Translations under genes and position numbers: made by a program
Shown here: positions 1-10,493 of the stretch, piece by piece
Position numbering within the stretch: the stretch's first letter is position 1
Layout of the letters: each line of letters opens with the position of its first letter
The notes under the pieces: model-generated
What the model saw: the letters and a program-made list of their open reading frames with translations, nothing else
What the model was told of the DNA's origin: nothing
The model's database searches: none
Source: Myxococcales bacterium
GTDB taxonomy: Bacteria; Myxococcota; Bradymonadia; UBA7976; UBA1532
Reading direction: 5' to 3'
Length of the DNA stretch: 64,000 bases
Assembly: GCA_020633515.1 (NCBI GenBank)
Contig: JACKDM010000003.1
Span: 62,001-126,000 of the forward strand

Positions 1-1
1 C

Positions 2-1735
<1,734 letters not shown>

Positions 1736-1743
1736 CAGCGCCG

Positions 1744-2580
1744 TCAAGCGGGCAGCGCGCCCGCCTCGACGAGCGCCGCGTGCACCTCGCCCACGTTCGC
1801 CGCGACCAGATCCGGCGCGAGCCCGCTCGCCTCGAGCCGCGCCCGGCTCGTCTCCCCCGTCAGCACCAGCGCGCACGTCACCCCGTGGTCGAGCCCGAGC
1901 GGGATGTCGGTGTCGAGCTGATCCCCGACCACCAGCACCTCGTCCCGCCCGCAGCCGAGCTTCGCGAGGCCGGCGTCGAGCATCGCGGTCGTCGGTTTCC
2001 CGAGCACCGTCGGCCACTTGCCCCCGGTCGTCGCCGCGATCGCCGCCGCCATCGCGCCGGCGTCGGGCAACAGCCCCGCGACGTCGATGCAGGTGAGGTC
2101 GAGGTGGGTCGCGTAGTAGGGCAGCCCGCGCGCGACGAGCAGGCAGGCGTCGGCGAGGCGGCGGTAGGTCAGCTCGAGGTCGTAGCCGAGCAGCACGCAG
2201 TCGGGCGCGCCGTCGAAGCCGGTGGGGGCGAGCCCGGCGCGCGCGCAGGCGTCGGCGAGCGCCGCGGTCCCGAGCACGAACGGCCGCCGCAGCGGCGTCT
2301 CCCGCGCCAGCCACGCCGCCGCCGCGTCGCCCGAGGTCAGCACGTCGTCGCGCTCGAAGGCGAGCCCGAGCTTGCCGAGCCGGTCGACGTAGACCTGCCC
2401 GTCGCGCGACGAGTTGTTGGTCAGCACCACCCGCCGCCGCCCCGCCGCCTCGATCGCGCGGATGAAGCCGACCGCGCCGGGCAGCGCGGTCCCGCCCGAG
2501 ATGTAGAGCGTGCCGTCCATGTCGACGAGGTAGCCGCGCACCCGCGCGAGGCGCTGGCGCAGCGCGGACGAGAGCGTCAA
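1744..2580 (-). CDS. HAD-superfamily phosphatase, NagD / phosphoglycolate-phosphatase-like
   Basis: Predicted cytoplasmic phosphatase of the HAD IIA (NagD) group, 278 aa. Motif I is DMDGT (D20, D22), motif II is LTNNSS, motif III is the Lys in GKPTTAM, and motif IV is GDQLDTD. The cap between motifs II and III is the C2 type. The start is read as TTG at 2580, which overlaps the upstream asparaginase stop as TTGA. A strong GGGAGGG Shine-Dalgarno (complement of 2589-2595) lies 8 nt upstream, which implies translational coupling. The frame stays open far upstream (to 5877), but that part is a GC-rich shadow. The substrate is unknown; small phosphate esters such as phosphoglycolate or nucleotides are typical. 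Confidence 0.88.
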   Translation of the reverse strand: MTLSSALRQRLARVRGYLVDMDGTLYISGGTALPGAVGFIRAIEAAGRRRVVLTNNSSRDGQVYVDRLGKLGLAFERDDVLTSGDAAAAWLARETPLRRPFVLGTAALADACARAGLAPTGFDGAPDCVLLGYDLELTYRRLADACLLVARGLPYYATHLDLTCIDVAGLLPDAGAMAAAIAATTGGKWPTVLGKPTTAMLDAGLAKLGCGRDEVLVVGDQLDTDIPLGLDHGVTCALVLTGETSRARLEASGLAPDLVAANVGEVHAALVEAGALPA

Positions 2581-4040
2581 GGCTCGATCCCTCCCGGAGC
2601 CGGATGAGTGGCGAGCAGCGCGACGACCGCGCCGTGCCCGAAGGCCGCCGCCTCCTGCTGCGGCGTGCGCCCGTGCCGATCGACCGCCGCCGGCGAGGCG
2701 CCCTCGGCGAGCAGCAGCCGGCAGACCTCGACGTGCCCCGCCGCCGCGGCGACGTGCAGCGGGGTGCGCCCCTCGTAGTCGGCCGCGTCCACCGCGCCGC
2801 CGTCGTCGATCAGCCGCCGCACCGTCGCGACGTCGCCGAGGTTGGCCGCCGCGCACATCACCACCGGATAGAGCGCGTCGCCGATCCGCCGCTCGAAGTC
2901 GCGCTGCTTCTCCCCCGGCCCGAGCGCCGCGGCGACCTCGCGCACGAAGCGGCTGTCGCGCAGGTCGAAGCGCGGCTCGGCCGGCGGCAGCGTCATCTCG
3001 CCGCGCAGATCGGTCGCCATCAGCCGCTCCACCTCGGCCTGCCCGCGCGCCGGATCGCTCAGCAGCCACGCGAGCTTCGTCAGCGCCGCCTCGGGCGTCA
3101 GATCGGCCCCGCCCACCACGCCGGTGTCGGCGAGCGCCCGCCCCGCCGCGTACTCGCCGGTCACCGCGCCCCGCGCGCACTGCGTGCAGTTGACGATCAC
3201 CACCCCGCGGTCGTGCGCCTCGCGCAGCGCCGCGAGCAGGTCGGGGCGGGTGTCGGGCATGTTGCCGGTGCCGTAGGTCTCGATGACCACCCCCCGCAGC
3301 GGCGGCCGCAGGAAGTTCTGCAGGATGTCGCCGGTGACGCCGGGAAAGATCCGCAAACACGCGACGTTGCGCTCGGTGATCGGCTTGACCCGCAGCGGCG
3401 TGCGCGGCGGCCGGCGCACGAGGTGCCACTCGACGTCGACGCCCACGCTCACCCGCGCGAGCGGCGGCAGGTTGCTCGACTGGAACGCGTCGAGCCCCGA
3501 CGCGTCCATCTTGCGCGTCCGGTTGCCCCGCATGAGCTTGTGATGGAAGTAGAGCCCCACCTCGGGGATGACGAAGTGCCCCGCGATCGTCAGCGCGCCG
3601 AGCAGGTTGTCGAGCGCGTCGTTGCGGTTCTCGACGAGCGGGATCTGCGACCCGGTCAGCACCACCGTCTTGCCGAGCCCGCCGAGCATGAACGACAGCG
3701 CCGAGGCGGTGTAGGCCATCGTGTCGGTGCCGTGCAGCACCACGAAGGCGTCGTAGTCGGCGTAGCTCTCTTCGATCTCGCGCGCGATCGCGACCCAGTG
3801 CTCGACGCCCATGTTCGACGAGTCGAGCAGCACGGCGTGCTCCCGCACGTCGTAGCGCACCGGGCGGCCGAACTGGAACGGCGGCGTCGTGAACCGCGGC
3901 GACCCCGCCGCGTGGAACTGCGGCATCCGCAAGAGCATCTCGCCGAGCAGCCCCGGCACCGGCACGTAGCCGCGCGGCCCCCGCTTCATCCCGATCGTGC
4001 CGCCGGTGTAGATCACCAGCACCCGTCGACCTTCGCTCAT
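2577..4040 (-). CDS. Type I asparaginase domain fused to C-terminal ankyrin repeats
   Basis: Hydrolyses L-asparagine to aspartate and ammonia if active; no signal peptide, so cytoplasmic. 487 aa. The N-terminal asparaginase/glutaminase domain has the first catalytic Thr in YTGGTIG (T15) and the second in VLHGTDTMAYT, and the domain runs to about residue 380. The last 100 residues hold ankyrin repeats (EGRTPLHVAAAAGHVEV; HGRTPQQEAA). The same order occurs in the animal ASPG (60-kDa lysophospholipase/asparaginase) family. ATG 4040 is chosen because the GGTIG core follows at the usual distance and GGTGGAG precedes it; an in-frame ATG at 4067 has less support. First gene of a two-gene operon with the HAD phosphatase. 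Confidence 0.9.
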   Translation of the reverse strand: MSEGRRVLVIYTGGTIGMKRGPRGYVPVPGLLGEMLLRMPQFHAAGSPRFTTPPFQFGRPVRYDVREHAVLLDSSNMGVEHWVAIAREIEESYADYDAFVVLHGTDTMAYTASALSFMLGGLGKTVVLTGSQIPLVENRNDALDNLLGALTIAGHFVIPEVGLYFHHKLMRGNRTRKMDASGLDAFQSSNLPPLARVSVGVDVEWHLVRRPPRTPLRVKPITERNVACLRIFPGVTGDILQNFLRPPLRGVVIETYGTGNMPDTRPDLLAALREAHDRGVVIVNCTQCARGAVTGEYAAGRALADTGVVGGADLTPEAALTKLAWLLSDPARGQAEVERLMATDLRGEMTLPPAEPRFDLRDSRFVREVAAALGPGEKQRDFERRIGDALYPVVMCAAANLGDVATVRRLIDDGGAVDAADYEGRTPLHVAAAAGHVEVCRLLLAEGASPAAVDRHGRTPQQEAAAFGHGAVVALLATHPAPGGIEP

Positions 4041-4100
4041 CGACTCCACCCTCGTCGCGCGCCGCATCGGACGCCGCGCGCGCCCTCGCCGTCAACCCCC

Positions 4101-4129
4101 TTGCGCACCGGCCCCCGGCCGGCGAGGCT
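4101..4129 (+). promoter_or_regulatory. Candidate promoter placing the transcript start next to ATG 4139
   Basis: TTGCGC (4101-4106), 17 nt spacer, GAGGCT (4124-4129), then 9 nt to the ATG. No convincing Shine-Dalgarno precedes the start. The spacing matches other genes here that look leaderless. The -10 match is poor, so this is suggestive only. Confidence 0.25.
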
Positions 4130-4138
4130 CGCCCCACC

Positions 4139-5616
4139 ATGACCGACTCGCACCCTCCGCAAGCCGCGAAGCCGAGCCGCGCCCGCGGCCTCATGATCGC
4201 CGGCATCGTCGTCTTCGGCGCGCTCGGCGTCTTCCTGCAGCTCCGCCTCGCCGCCCGCCGCGACGCCGCCGAGCACGCCGCGCAGAACCGCCCCGAGGCC
4301 CGCGCGATGGCCGCGATGCAGGACGCCGACCGCGCCACCATCGACGGCGACCACCGCGCCGCCTGGACCGCGCTGCAAGCCGCCGCCGCCGCGCTCGACG
4401 AGGCGCTCGCCGAGCGGCCCGACGCGCCCGACGTGCTCCGCGGCCGCCTCGTCGTCACCCGCCGCCTCGCCCGCCTCGCCGCCGAGCCCGCCATCGACGC
4501 CTCGGCCCGGCCGCTCCTCGAAGACGCCGTCGAGCGCGCCGCCGCCCTCTTCACCCGCGACACCACCAGCGAGGCCGCCCGCGTCGACCGCCTCGGCACC
4601 GCGCGCGAGCTCGCCACCCACCTCGCCGCCACCGGCGCCCCTGCCGAGGCCGCCGCCGTCGCCCGCGCCGCCGCGACCGCGATCGAGGCCAGCGCCGAGG
4701 TCGTGCCCCCCGGCGAGCGGGTCCGCGCCGCGCTCGGCGAGCTCTGGCTCGACGCCGCCCGCGCCCACGCCACGCCGCCGGCGAGGCCGAGCCCGCGCTC
4801 GCCGCCGCCCGCGCCGCCATCGCCCACGCCGAGGCCGGCCGCGGCGGCGACGAGGATCCGATCGCCGTCGCCGCCCGCGCCTACAACACCGCCGCCGCCG
4901 CCGTCGAGCTCGCCGAGGAGCTCGAAGACCCCACCGCCGCCGAGGCCTTCGAACGCGACGCGGTGCGCCTCCTCGAAGCGCGCCGCCGGATGCAGCCCGA
5001 CGACCTCGCCGTCGGCCGCTCGCTCGCCGCCCGCCGGGTGCGCCTCGCCGAGCACGCCCAGGCCGCCGGCCGCCTCGACGACGCGCTCGCGCTGCACCAG
5101 CAGGCGCTCGAGCTGCGCCGCGCGCTCGTCGCGGCGCAGCCCGCCGACCAGGACGCCCGCCGCGACCTCGTGCGCGGCCTCAACCAGCTCGGCGCCTTCT
5201 ACTCCGAGCGTGACCGCGACTCGGACGCGCTCGCCGCCTACGCCGAGGCCGCCACCATCGGCGAAGGCCTCGACGCCGCCGGCCTGCGCACCCGCATCGT
5301 CGCGATGGGCAACCACGCCCAGCTCCTCGGCCGCCTCGACCGCACCCGCGAGGCCCGCGACGTCGCCGCGCAGGCCCACGCGCTCGCCAGCGAACGCGCC
5401 GACGCCCACCCCGAGGACGAAGAGGCCACCCTCGACGCCGCCCGCGCCGGCCTCCGCTACGCCCGCCTGCTCCGCGCCCCGCCCGGCGCCGACCGCGCCC
5501 GCGCCCGCACCGTCGCCCGCGCCGCCCGCGACCGCCTCGACCGCGTCGCGACCCCCGGCGAGCGCGGCGCCGGGATCGACGACGCGCTCGACGCGCTCCT
5601 CGCCGAGCTGCGCTGA
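4139..5616 (+). pseudogene. Membrane-anchored helical (TPR-like) protein interrupted by a frameshift
   Basis: The N-terminal part (4139 to about 4770) has one transmembrane helix (GLMIAGIVVFGALGVFLQL) and then Ala/Glu/Arg-rich helices. Coding continues to 5616 in another frame, one base earlier, with the same composition and TPR-like pairs (AEHAQAAGRLDDALALHQQA; LDAAGLRTRIVAMGNHAQLL). The switch lies near 4765-4785, where LWLDAARAHA in one frame passes to HAAGEAEPALAAARAA in the other, as a single lost base would produce. If repaired the protein would have about 492 residues. No ribosomal-slippage heptamer is visible, so a real frameshift mutation or an assembly error is likelier than programmed frameshifting. 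Partner and function are unknown; an inner-membrane scaffold is plausible. Confidence 0.6.
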
Positions 5617-5659
5617 CCCGCGCCGTGCGCCGGCGGACCGACCGCGAACCTCACCGCGC

Positions 5660-5688
5660 TTCGCTGAGCGCCCCGAGCGCGTTATGCT
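5660..5688 (+). promoter_or_regulatory. Candidate promoter immediately upstream of the 5696 lipoprotein
   Basis: TTCGCT (5660-5665), 17 nt, TATGCT (5683-5688), then seven C residues to the ATG. Transcription would begin at or next to the start codon, and there is no ribosome binding site between. Confidence 0.35.
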
Positions 5689-5695
5689 CCCCCCC

Positions 5696-6766
5696 ATGCC
5701 GACCCCTCGCCTCGCCGCGCTCGCGCTCGCGCTCGCCCTCGCCGGCTGCGGCGACGGCGTCCCCGAGATCGTCGAGCCCACCCCCTGGGCCGCGATCAAC
5801 ACCGCCTTCGACCGCGGCTTCTTCGACCCCGGCGTCCGCGCCGCCCTCTTCAGCGACGCCGCCCGGCAGTCGCTCATCCTGCCCGAACAGCTCGACCTCG
5901 CCCGCTACCGCTTCCTCTCCGTCGCCGAGCTGCGCCGCCTCGACGAGGACCGCCGCGCCGGCGAGGTCGCCTTCACCATCGACGGCTGGCCGGCGAGCCT
6001 CGCCGTCGAGCTCACCCGCGGCGACGACGGCGGCTGGCGCATCACCGCCGTCGAAGACCCCGCCGCGCAGCGCCGCCTCCTCGACGCGCTCGGCCCCACC
6101 GGCCTCCCCATCGTCAAGGACGTCGACCCCTGGACCGGCGGCCTCGCCGGCCGCGACGCCGCCGGCCGCCCCACCGCCGCCGTGCTGCTCATGCTCGTCG
6201 GCGACCGCCTCCAGGTCGACGGCGGCGAACCGCTCCCGCTCGAAGAAGCCGCGGTCGTCCAGGCCATCACCGACGCGATCCGCACCCGCCGCGAGCTCGC
6301 CGCCGACGCCCACGCCACCTACCGCCCCCACGTCGCGCTCGCCCTCCCCCGCGCCACCCCCTCGACCCGCCACGCCGAGCTCGCCGACTGGGCCGTCACC
6401 GCCGGCGCCGAGGCGCTCCAGCTCATCGTGCGCAGCCGCGAAGGCGCCCCCGCCTGGATCCCCCTCGCCCGCCGCACCCTCGCCGCGCCCGGCAGCCTCC
6501 CCAACGTGCTCCGCGTCGGCCGCGAGGGCGGCAAGCTCGTCATCTCGGTCGAGCGCGAGACCATCGAGGTCCCCGACAAGGCCGGTCAGACCGACCTCGA
6601 CGGCCTCACCGCCGGCCTGCGCGAGATGGTCGAGCGCGTCGGCAAACCCGACGGCGGCGTCATCGTCACCCACCCCGACGTGCCCCACGGCGAGCTCGTC
6701 GCGCTCCACGTCGCCGCCCGCGCCGCGCTCCCCGAGGTGCCCTTCACCAGCGAGGTGCCCGAGTGA
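5696..6766 (+). CDS. Secreted lipoprotein with ExbD/TolR-like periplasmic segments
   Basis: 356 aa. The signal peptide ends in lipobox LALAGC (Cys at residue 17), so the protein is lipid-anchored in the envelope. Two similar segments, around residues 160-250 and 275-355, have the beta-alpha pattern of ExbD/TolR periplasmic domains (VGDRLQVDGGEPLPLEEA; VISVERETIEVPD, then VIVTHPDVPHGELVALHVAA). The resemblance is by pattern only. ATG 5696 is preferred over ATG 5684 because 5684 lies inside a -10-like TATGCT (5683-5688). The stop overlaps the next start as GTGA, so the two lipoproteins form an operon. Exact function is unknown. Confidence 0.75.
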   Translation: MPTPRLAALALALALAGCGDGVPEIVEPTPWAAINTAFDRGFFDPGVRAALFSDAARQSLILPEQLDLARYRFLSVAELRRLDEDRRAGEVAFTIDGWPASLAVELTRGDDGGWRITAVEDPAAQRRLLDALGPTGLPIVKDVDPWTGGLAGRDAAGRPTAAVLLMLVGDRLQVDGGEPLPLEEAAVVQAITDAIRTRRELAADAHATYRPHVALALPRATPSTRHAELADWAVTAGAEALQLIVRSREGAPAWIPLARRTLAAPGSLPNVLRVGREGGKLVISVERETIEVPDKAGQTDLDGLTAGLREMVERVGKPDGGVIVTHPDVPHGELVALHVAARAALPEVPFTSEVPE

Positions 6767-7644
6767 CCCGCCGGACGCTGCTCCTCGCGCTCGCGCTCAC
6801 CCTCGCCGCCTGCCGCGGCGAACCCCCCGAAGGCCCTCCGCGCCTCGACCCCGAAGAGACCGCCCGCGCCTTCTTCACCGCCCACGTCTTCGACCCCCCC
6901 GCCGACGCCGCCGCCCGCTTCGTGCGCGAGGCCGACCCCGCCGCCTTCGCGCTGCGCCACATGGTCAAGGCCCCCGCCGACTACCGCTTCATCGACCTCT
7001 GGCGCGTCCGCACCGTCGACAACCGCTATGTCGTCGAGCCCCTCGTCGAGCTCCGCGGCCGCCCCCACGTCACCACCGTCTGGTTCGAAGTCCAGGACGA
7101 AGCCTGGAAGGTCGCCGGCTGGGCCCCCGACGCCACCCCCGTCGACCCCACGGCCCCCGCGCCCACCGCCGGCGCCCGCGTCCCCATCCCGTTCGCGCCC
7201 GCCGCCTTCCGCGGCGCCCCCCCCGCCAGCGAGGTCCGCGTCGAGCCCCCGTGGAGCGACATCCGCATCCTCGACCGCGTCATCCCCATGGAGGCGCTGC
7301 CCCGCGTCCTCGACGCCGACAAGACCTGCCCCCGCCGCGGCCTCGAAGACGCCATCGCCGCCCTCGCCCGCCAGCTCGTCGACTGCTACGGCGTCGCCTT
7401 CGAAGAAGGCCCCTACCGCCGCGGCCGCATGACCTTCGACTTCGTCATCCAAGGCGACGCGCCCGACATCGGCGCCACCCTCGCCGAGACCACCCTCATC
7501 CACCCCACCCTCGGCAACTGCGTCGCCAACGTGCTCCGCCTCGCCGAGGTCCCCGCCGCCAGGAACGGCGGGCTCTGCAAGGCCCGCGTCGCCGTCACCT
7601 TCAGCCCCACCGAAGTCGACCCGCCCGCGCCCGCGACGCCCTGA
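6763..7644 (+). CDS. Lipoprotein with C-terminal AgmX/PglI-like domain
   Basis: 293 aa. GTG start overlaps the upstream stop (GTGA). Signal peptide with lipobox LTLAAC. Middle region (residues 27-125) resembles a small scaffold around FFTAHVFD and VEPLVELRGRPHVTTVWFEV. The last 85 residues match the pattern of the AgmX/PglI C-terminal domain known from myxobacterial gliding proteins: a Cys early (LVDCYG), a charged strand (GRMTFDFVIQG), STL-like ETTLIHPTLGNCVANVLR and a final VAVTFSP strand. In known proteins this domain resembles TonB ends and sits in the periplasm. A role in motility or envelope assembly is inference. It converges with the PEGA gene across a tandem duplication. Confidence 0.78.
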   Translation: MTRRTLLLALALTLAACRGEPPEGPPRLDPEETARAFFTAHVFDPPADAAARFVREADPAAFALRHMVKAPADYRFIDLWRVRTVDNRYVVEPLVELRGRPHVTTVWFEVQDEAWKVAGWAPDATPVDPTAPAPTAGARVPIPFAPAAFRGAPPASEVRVEPPWSDIRILDRVIPMEALPRVLDADKTCPRRGLEDAIAALARQLVDCYGVAFEEGPYRRGRMTFDFVIQGDAPDIGATLAETTLIHPTLGNCVANVLRLAEVPAARNGGLCKARVAVTFSPTEVDPPAPATP

Positions 7645-7677
7645 TCACTCCACCACGACGCCCTGATCACTCCACCA
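7634..7677. repeat. 22-bp perfect tandem duplication at a convergent gene junction
   Basis: Two copies of cgacgccctgatcactccac plus ca, at 7634-7655 and 7656-7677. The first copy carries the stop of the plus-strand lipoprotein (7642-7644). The second carries the stop of the minus-strand PEGA gene (7667-7669). TGATCA lies inside each copy. Confidence 0.9.
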
Positions 7678-8965
7678 CGATCCGCCCATCGTCGGTCCGC
7701 TTGATCGACCGGCTCACCTCCTCCTCCTCCCCCACCTTCAGCTTCAGCGTCGCCCGCGCCCGCGTCTCCGGATCGACCACCACCAGGTTGCGCTCCCCCG
7801 CCCGCACCTTCACCTTCCGCAGCGGCAGCGCGTCCTGCTCCTCGCCATCGAGGTACACCGTCAGCCCCTTCGGCCCGCTCAGGCTCAGCGCCCCGAACGC
7901 CTCCTTCGGCGGCGGCAGCCGCAGCATCACCGTATAGGTCGCGTCGCTGACATCGAGCTGAACCTTCTCCGTCCCGAACCGATCCGCGCTCAACTGAAGC
8001 GTCAGCGGATACCCGATCCGCGCGAACACCTCCACCGGCCGATTGCCCGTCACCCCCTCCCGCTTCGCCGCCTCGCCCTCGAAGCGCTCCACCCGCGCCC
8101 CGAACGGCAACGACTCCACGAACACCGTCGCCATCGTGCGCTTGCCATCATCCGGGATCAGCTTCACCCCCACCCGCCGCTCCTCCCCCGCCGCGAGCTC
8201 ATAGCGCACCGTATGCGCGTAGTGCCCCTCCTTCTTCAGCCGGAAGAACGCCGGCGACCCCGCCGGCACCTTCTCGATCCGAAACGGCGTCTCGCCCACG
8301 ATCACGCCCATGTACTCCACGAACGCCCCCGGCGGATCGCTCGTCACCTCGAGCGCCCCCGTCTCCCCCGTCGCCGCCTCGAGCGCCACCGACACCGGCC
8401 CGCCCTGCTCCCCCACCGTCACCATCTTCCGCGCCGGCGCCCGCCCCTCCGCGAAGACGAACACCTCCGCCGGCTGCCCCACGAAGGTCTGCACCGCCGT
8501 CGGCGTCACATCACCCGCCGCGTTGCCGTTCACCACCACCCGCGCCCCCGGCGGATCGCTCTCCACCCGCAGCAACGTCTTCGCCGGCGGCGGCGCCACC
8601 TCGATCTCCTCCCCCGCCGCGCCCGCCTGGGTGATCGTCTGCGGCGTCCCCAGGTTGATGCCGTCGGGGTTGCCCCGCACCCGATTGCTGTCGATATCGG
8701 TCCGCATCACGAAGTACAGCCCCGCCGCCCCTGCTGCGATCACCAGCAGGAAGACCAGGCCCGCATAGCTCCGATGCTTCTTGATCGGCACATCGACCAG
8801 CGCGTCGGGCGATGGCAGGAGGGGATCGTAGCCGAGGGGTGGCTCCGACCGCCGGACTTCGCGACGAGGCGGTTCGATCTCCATCGGCGGCGGCTCGGGG
8901 ATCGCGTTGAGAACGCCCCAATCACCGGCCTTCGGCTTGCGGTGCTCGTCGTCTTCGTAGGCCAA
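7667..8965 (-). CDS. PEGA-domain protein with one transmembrane helix
   Basis: 432 aa. The first 65 residues are cytoplasmic, charged and Pro-rich (PEPPPMEIEPPRREVRR). A transmembrane helix follows (YAGLVFLLVIAAGAAGLYFV, about 68-87). The rest is extracytoplasmic and holds repeated PEGA modules: LRVESDPPGARVVVNG, LEVTSDPPGAFVEYMG and later divergent copies. PEGA domains are beta-sandwich modules of surface and signalling proteins. It resembles the extracytoplasmic part of myxobacterial PEGA kinases but has no kinase domain. Divergent from cinA across 226 bp. Function unknown; wall or envelope binding is likely from the fold. Confidence 0.85.
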   Translation of the reverse strand: MAYEDDEHRKPKAGDWGVLNAIPEPPPMEIEPPRREVRRSEPPLGYDPLLPSPDALVDVPIKKHRSYAGLVFLLVIAAGAAGLYFVMRTDIDSNRVRGNPDGINLGTPQTITQAGAAGEEIEVAPPPAKTLLRVESDPPGARVVVNGNAAGDVTPTAVQTFVGQPAEVFVFAEGRAPARKMVTVGEQGGPVSVALEAATGETGALEVTSDPPGAFVEYMGVIVGETPFRIEKVPAGSPAFFRLKKEGHYAHTVRYELAAGEERRVGVKLIPDDGKRTMATVFVESLPFGARVERFEGEAAKREGVTGNRPVEVFARIGYPLTLQLSADRFGTEKVQLDVSDATYTVMLRLPPPKEAFGALSLSGPKGLTVYLDGEEQDALPLRKVKVRAGERNLVVVDPETRARATLKLKVGEEEEVSRSIKRTDDGRIVVE

Positions 8966-9135
8966 CTCTGCCTCCTCGATTTCCGGCTCTCGCCCGTCAG
9001 GGCGACTCGCATCCTACCCCGACGGCCCCCACTATCAAGGCCGTCACCATCCGCAATCCCACGTCAGCCGACCGTCAGCGGACAAGATGCGTCGAGACCG
9101 CCCGATCGTTTCGGGCATCGTTGGCGAGTTCAGGG

Positions 9136-9164
9136 TTGACAGCAGCCCATCGGCTGCGCGAAAA
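9136..9164 (+). promoter_or_regulatory. Weak candidate promoter for cinA-thpR-recA
   Basis: TTGACA (9136-9141), then 17 nt and CGAAAA (9159-9164), 27 nt upstream of the cinA GTG. The -35 is perfect and the -10 is poor. This is the only -35-like match seen in the divergent gap 8966-9191. Confidence 0.35.
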
Positions 9165-9191
9165 CCGCCCCGACACTGAACGGAGTTACAG

Positions 9192-10493
9192 GTGCGCATC
9201 GAGCTGCTGACGGTGGGAGACGAGCTCCTCGACGGCACCGTCGTCGACACCAACGGCAACCACATCGCCGGCGCCCTCCACGGCCGCGGGCTCACCGTCG
9301 CCCGCGCCATCCGCCTCCCCGACCGCATCGAGCCCCTCGTCGCCGAGCTCCGCGCCATCGCCGAGCGCGCCGACCTCTGCGTCTGCACCGGCGGCCTCGG
9401 CCCCACCGACGACGACCTCACCCTCGACGCCCTCGCCGCCGCCGCCGGCGTCGACCGCCGATTCGACGCCCGCGCCTGGGCCTGGATCGAGCGCGTCTAC
9501 GGCGACCGCACCCCGCCCCCCAGCAACCGCCGCCAGACCCTCATCCCCGACGGCGCCCGCTGCCTCTACACCGAGGTCGGCACCGCGCCCGGCGTCGACC
9601 TGCAGATCGGCCGCTGCCGCTTCTTCGCCTTCCCCGGCGTGCCCGGCGAGATGCGCTGGTTCGTCGACCGCCACCTCCTCCCCGCGCTCGCCGCCGACGG
9701 CAACACCACCCAGATGCGCACCCTGCGCTTCACCGGCATCGGCGAGAGCGACCTCGCCGAGCGCGTCGCCGCCGCCGGCGTCCCCGAAGGCATCGAGATC
9801 AGCTACCTCGCCCGCACCGCCGAGGTCGCCATCCGCCTCCGCGGCAACGACCCCGCGCTCCTCGGCGCCGCCGTCGCCGCCGTCCGCGACAGCGCCGGCG
9901 ACCGCTTCGTCGGCGAGGGCGCCACCGGTCTCGCCGAAGCCACCCTCGCCGCCTGCCGCGCCGCCGGCCTCACCCTCGGCGCCGCCGAGAGCTGCACCGG
10001 CGGCCTCGTCGGCACCATGCTCACCGAGATCAGCGGCGCCTCGACCGTCTTCAACGGCTCCATCGTCAGCTACGACAACCGCGTCAAGACCGGCGTCCTC
10101 GGCGTCTCCGAGGCCATCCTCGAGCGCGACGGCGCCGTCAGCGAAGCCTGCGCCCGCGCCATGGTCGCCGGCGCCCGCCGCGCGCTCGGCTGTGACGTCG
10201 CCGTCGCCATCACCGGCGTCGCCGGCCCCGGCGGCGGCACCACCGACAAGCCCGTCGGCACCGTACACTTCGCCTGGGCCGGCCCCGGCCTCGACGGCCT
10301 CGCCCGCAAGGTCCTCTTCCGCGGCGACCGCGAGCGCATCCGCCACCTCGCCGCCGCCCACGCCATCGACGTCATCCGCCGCGCCGCGCTCGCGCTCGCC
10401 GCCGAGCAGGCCGCCCGCGCGCCCGCCGACCCCCCGCACGCCGCCGACCCCGCCGCCGCCGAGCGCGGCTCCAAGCTCACCGAGGGCACCTGA
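9192..10493 (+). CDS. cinA: CinA: competence/damage-inducible protein, NMN amidohydrolase
   Basis: 433 aa with both CinA domains. The N-terminal MoeA-like domain (COG1058) begins IELLTVGDELLDG and has CTGGLGPTDDDLT and FPGVPGEM. The C-terminal NMN deamidase domain has AAESCTGGLVGTMLTEISGA with the Ser nucleophile, then GSIVSYDNRVKTGVLGV and ITGVAGPGGGT. It recycles nicotinamide mononucleotide, and in several bacteria it is co-transcribed with recA. GTG start with GGAG 8 nt upstream. The stop overlaps the thpR start by one base (TGATG), and recA follows, so a cinA-thpR-recA operon is well supported by layout. Confidence 0.96.
   Translation: MRIELLTVGDELLDGTVVDTNGNHIAGALHGRGLTVARAIRLPDRIEPLVAELRAIAERADLCVCTGGLGPTDDDLTLDALAAAAGVDRRFDARAWAWIERVYGDRTPPPSNRRQTLIPDGARCLYTEVGTAPGVDLQIGRCRFFAFPGVPGEMRWFVDRHLLPALAADGNTTQMRTLRFTGIGESDLAERVAAAGVPEGIEISYLARTAEVAIRLRGNDPALLGAAVAAVRDSAGDRFVGEGATGLAEATLAACRAAGLTLGAAESCTGGLVGTMLTEISGASTVFNGSIVSYDNRVKTGVLGVSEAILERDGAVSEACARAMVAGARRALGCDVAVAITGVAGPGGGTTDKPVGTVHFAWAGPGLDGLARKVLFRGDRERIRHLAAAHAIDVIRRAALALAAEQAARAPADPPHAADPAAAERGSKLTEGT

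Noticed and set aside
4765..4790. Programmed frameshift in the helical-repeat gene
   Set aside because: No slippery heptamer or following stem is visible at the switch.
1744..5877. 1377-codon open frame on the minus strand
   Set aside because: Only 1744-2580 looks like a protein; the rest is Arg/Gly/Ala-rich shadow of genes in other frames.
9178..9189. GAACGGAGTTAC as a possible SOS box before cinA-recA
   Set aside because: One arm is imperfect and the centre is the ribosome binding site of cinA; likely chance.
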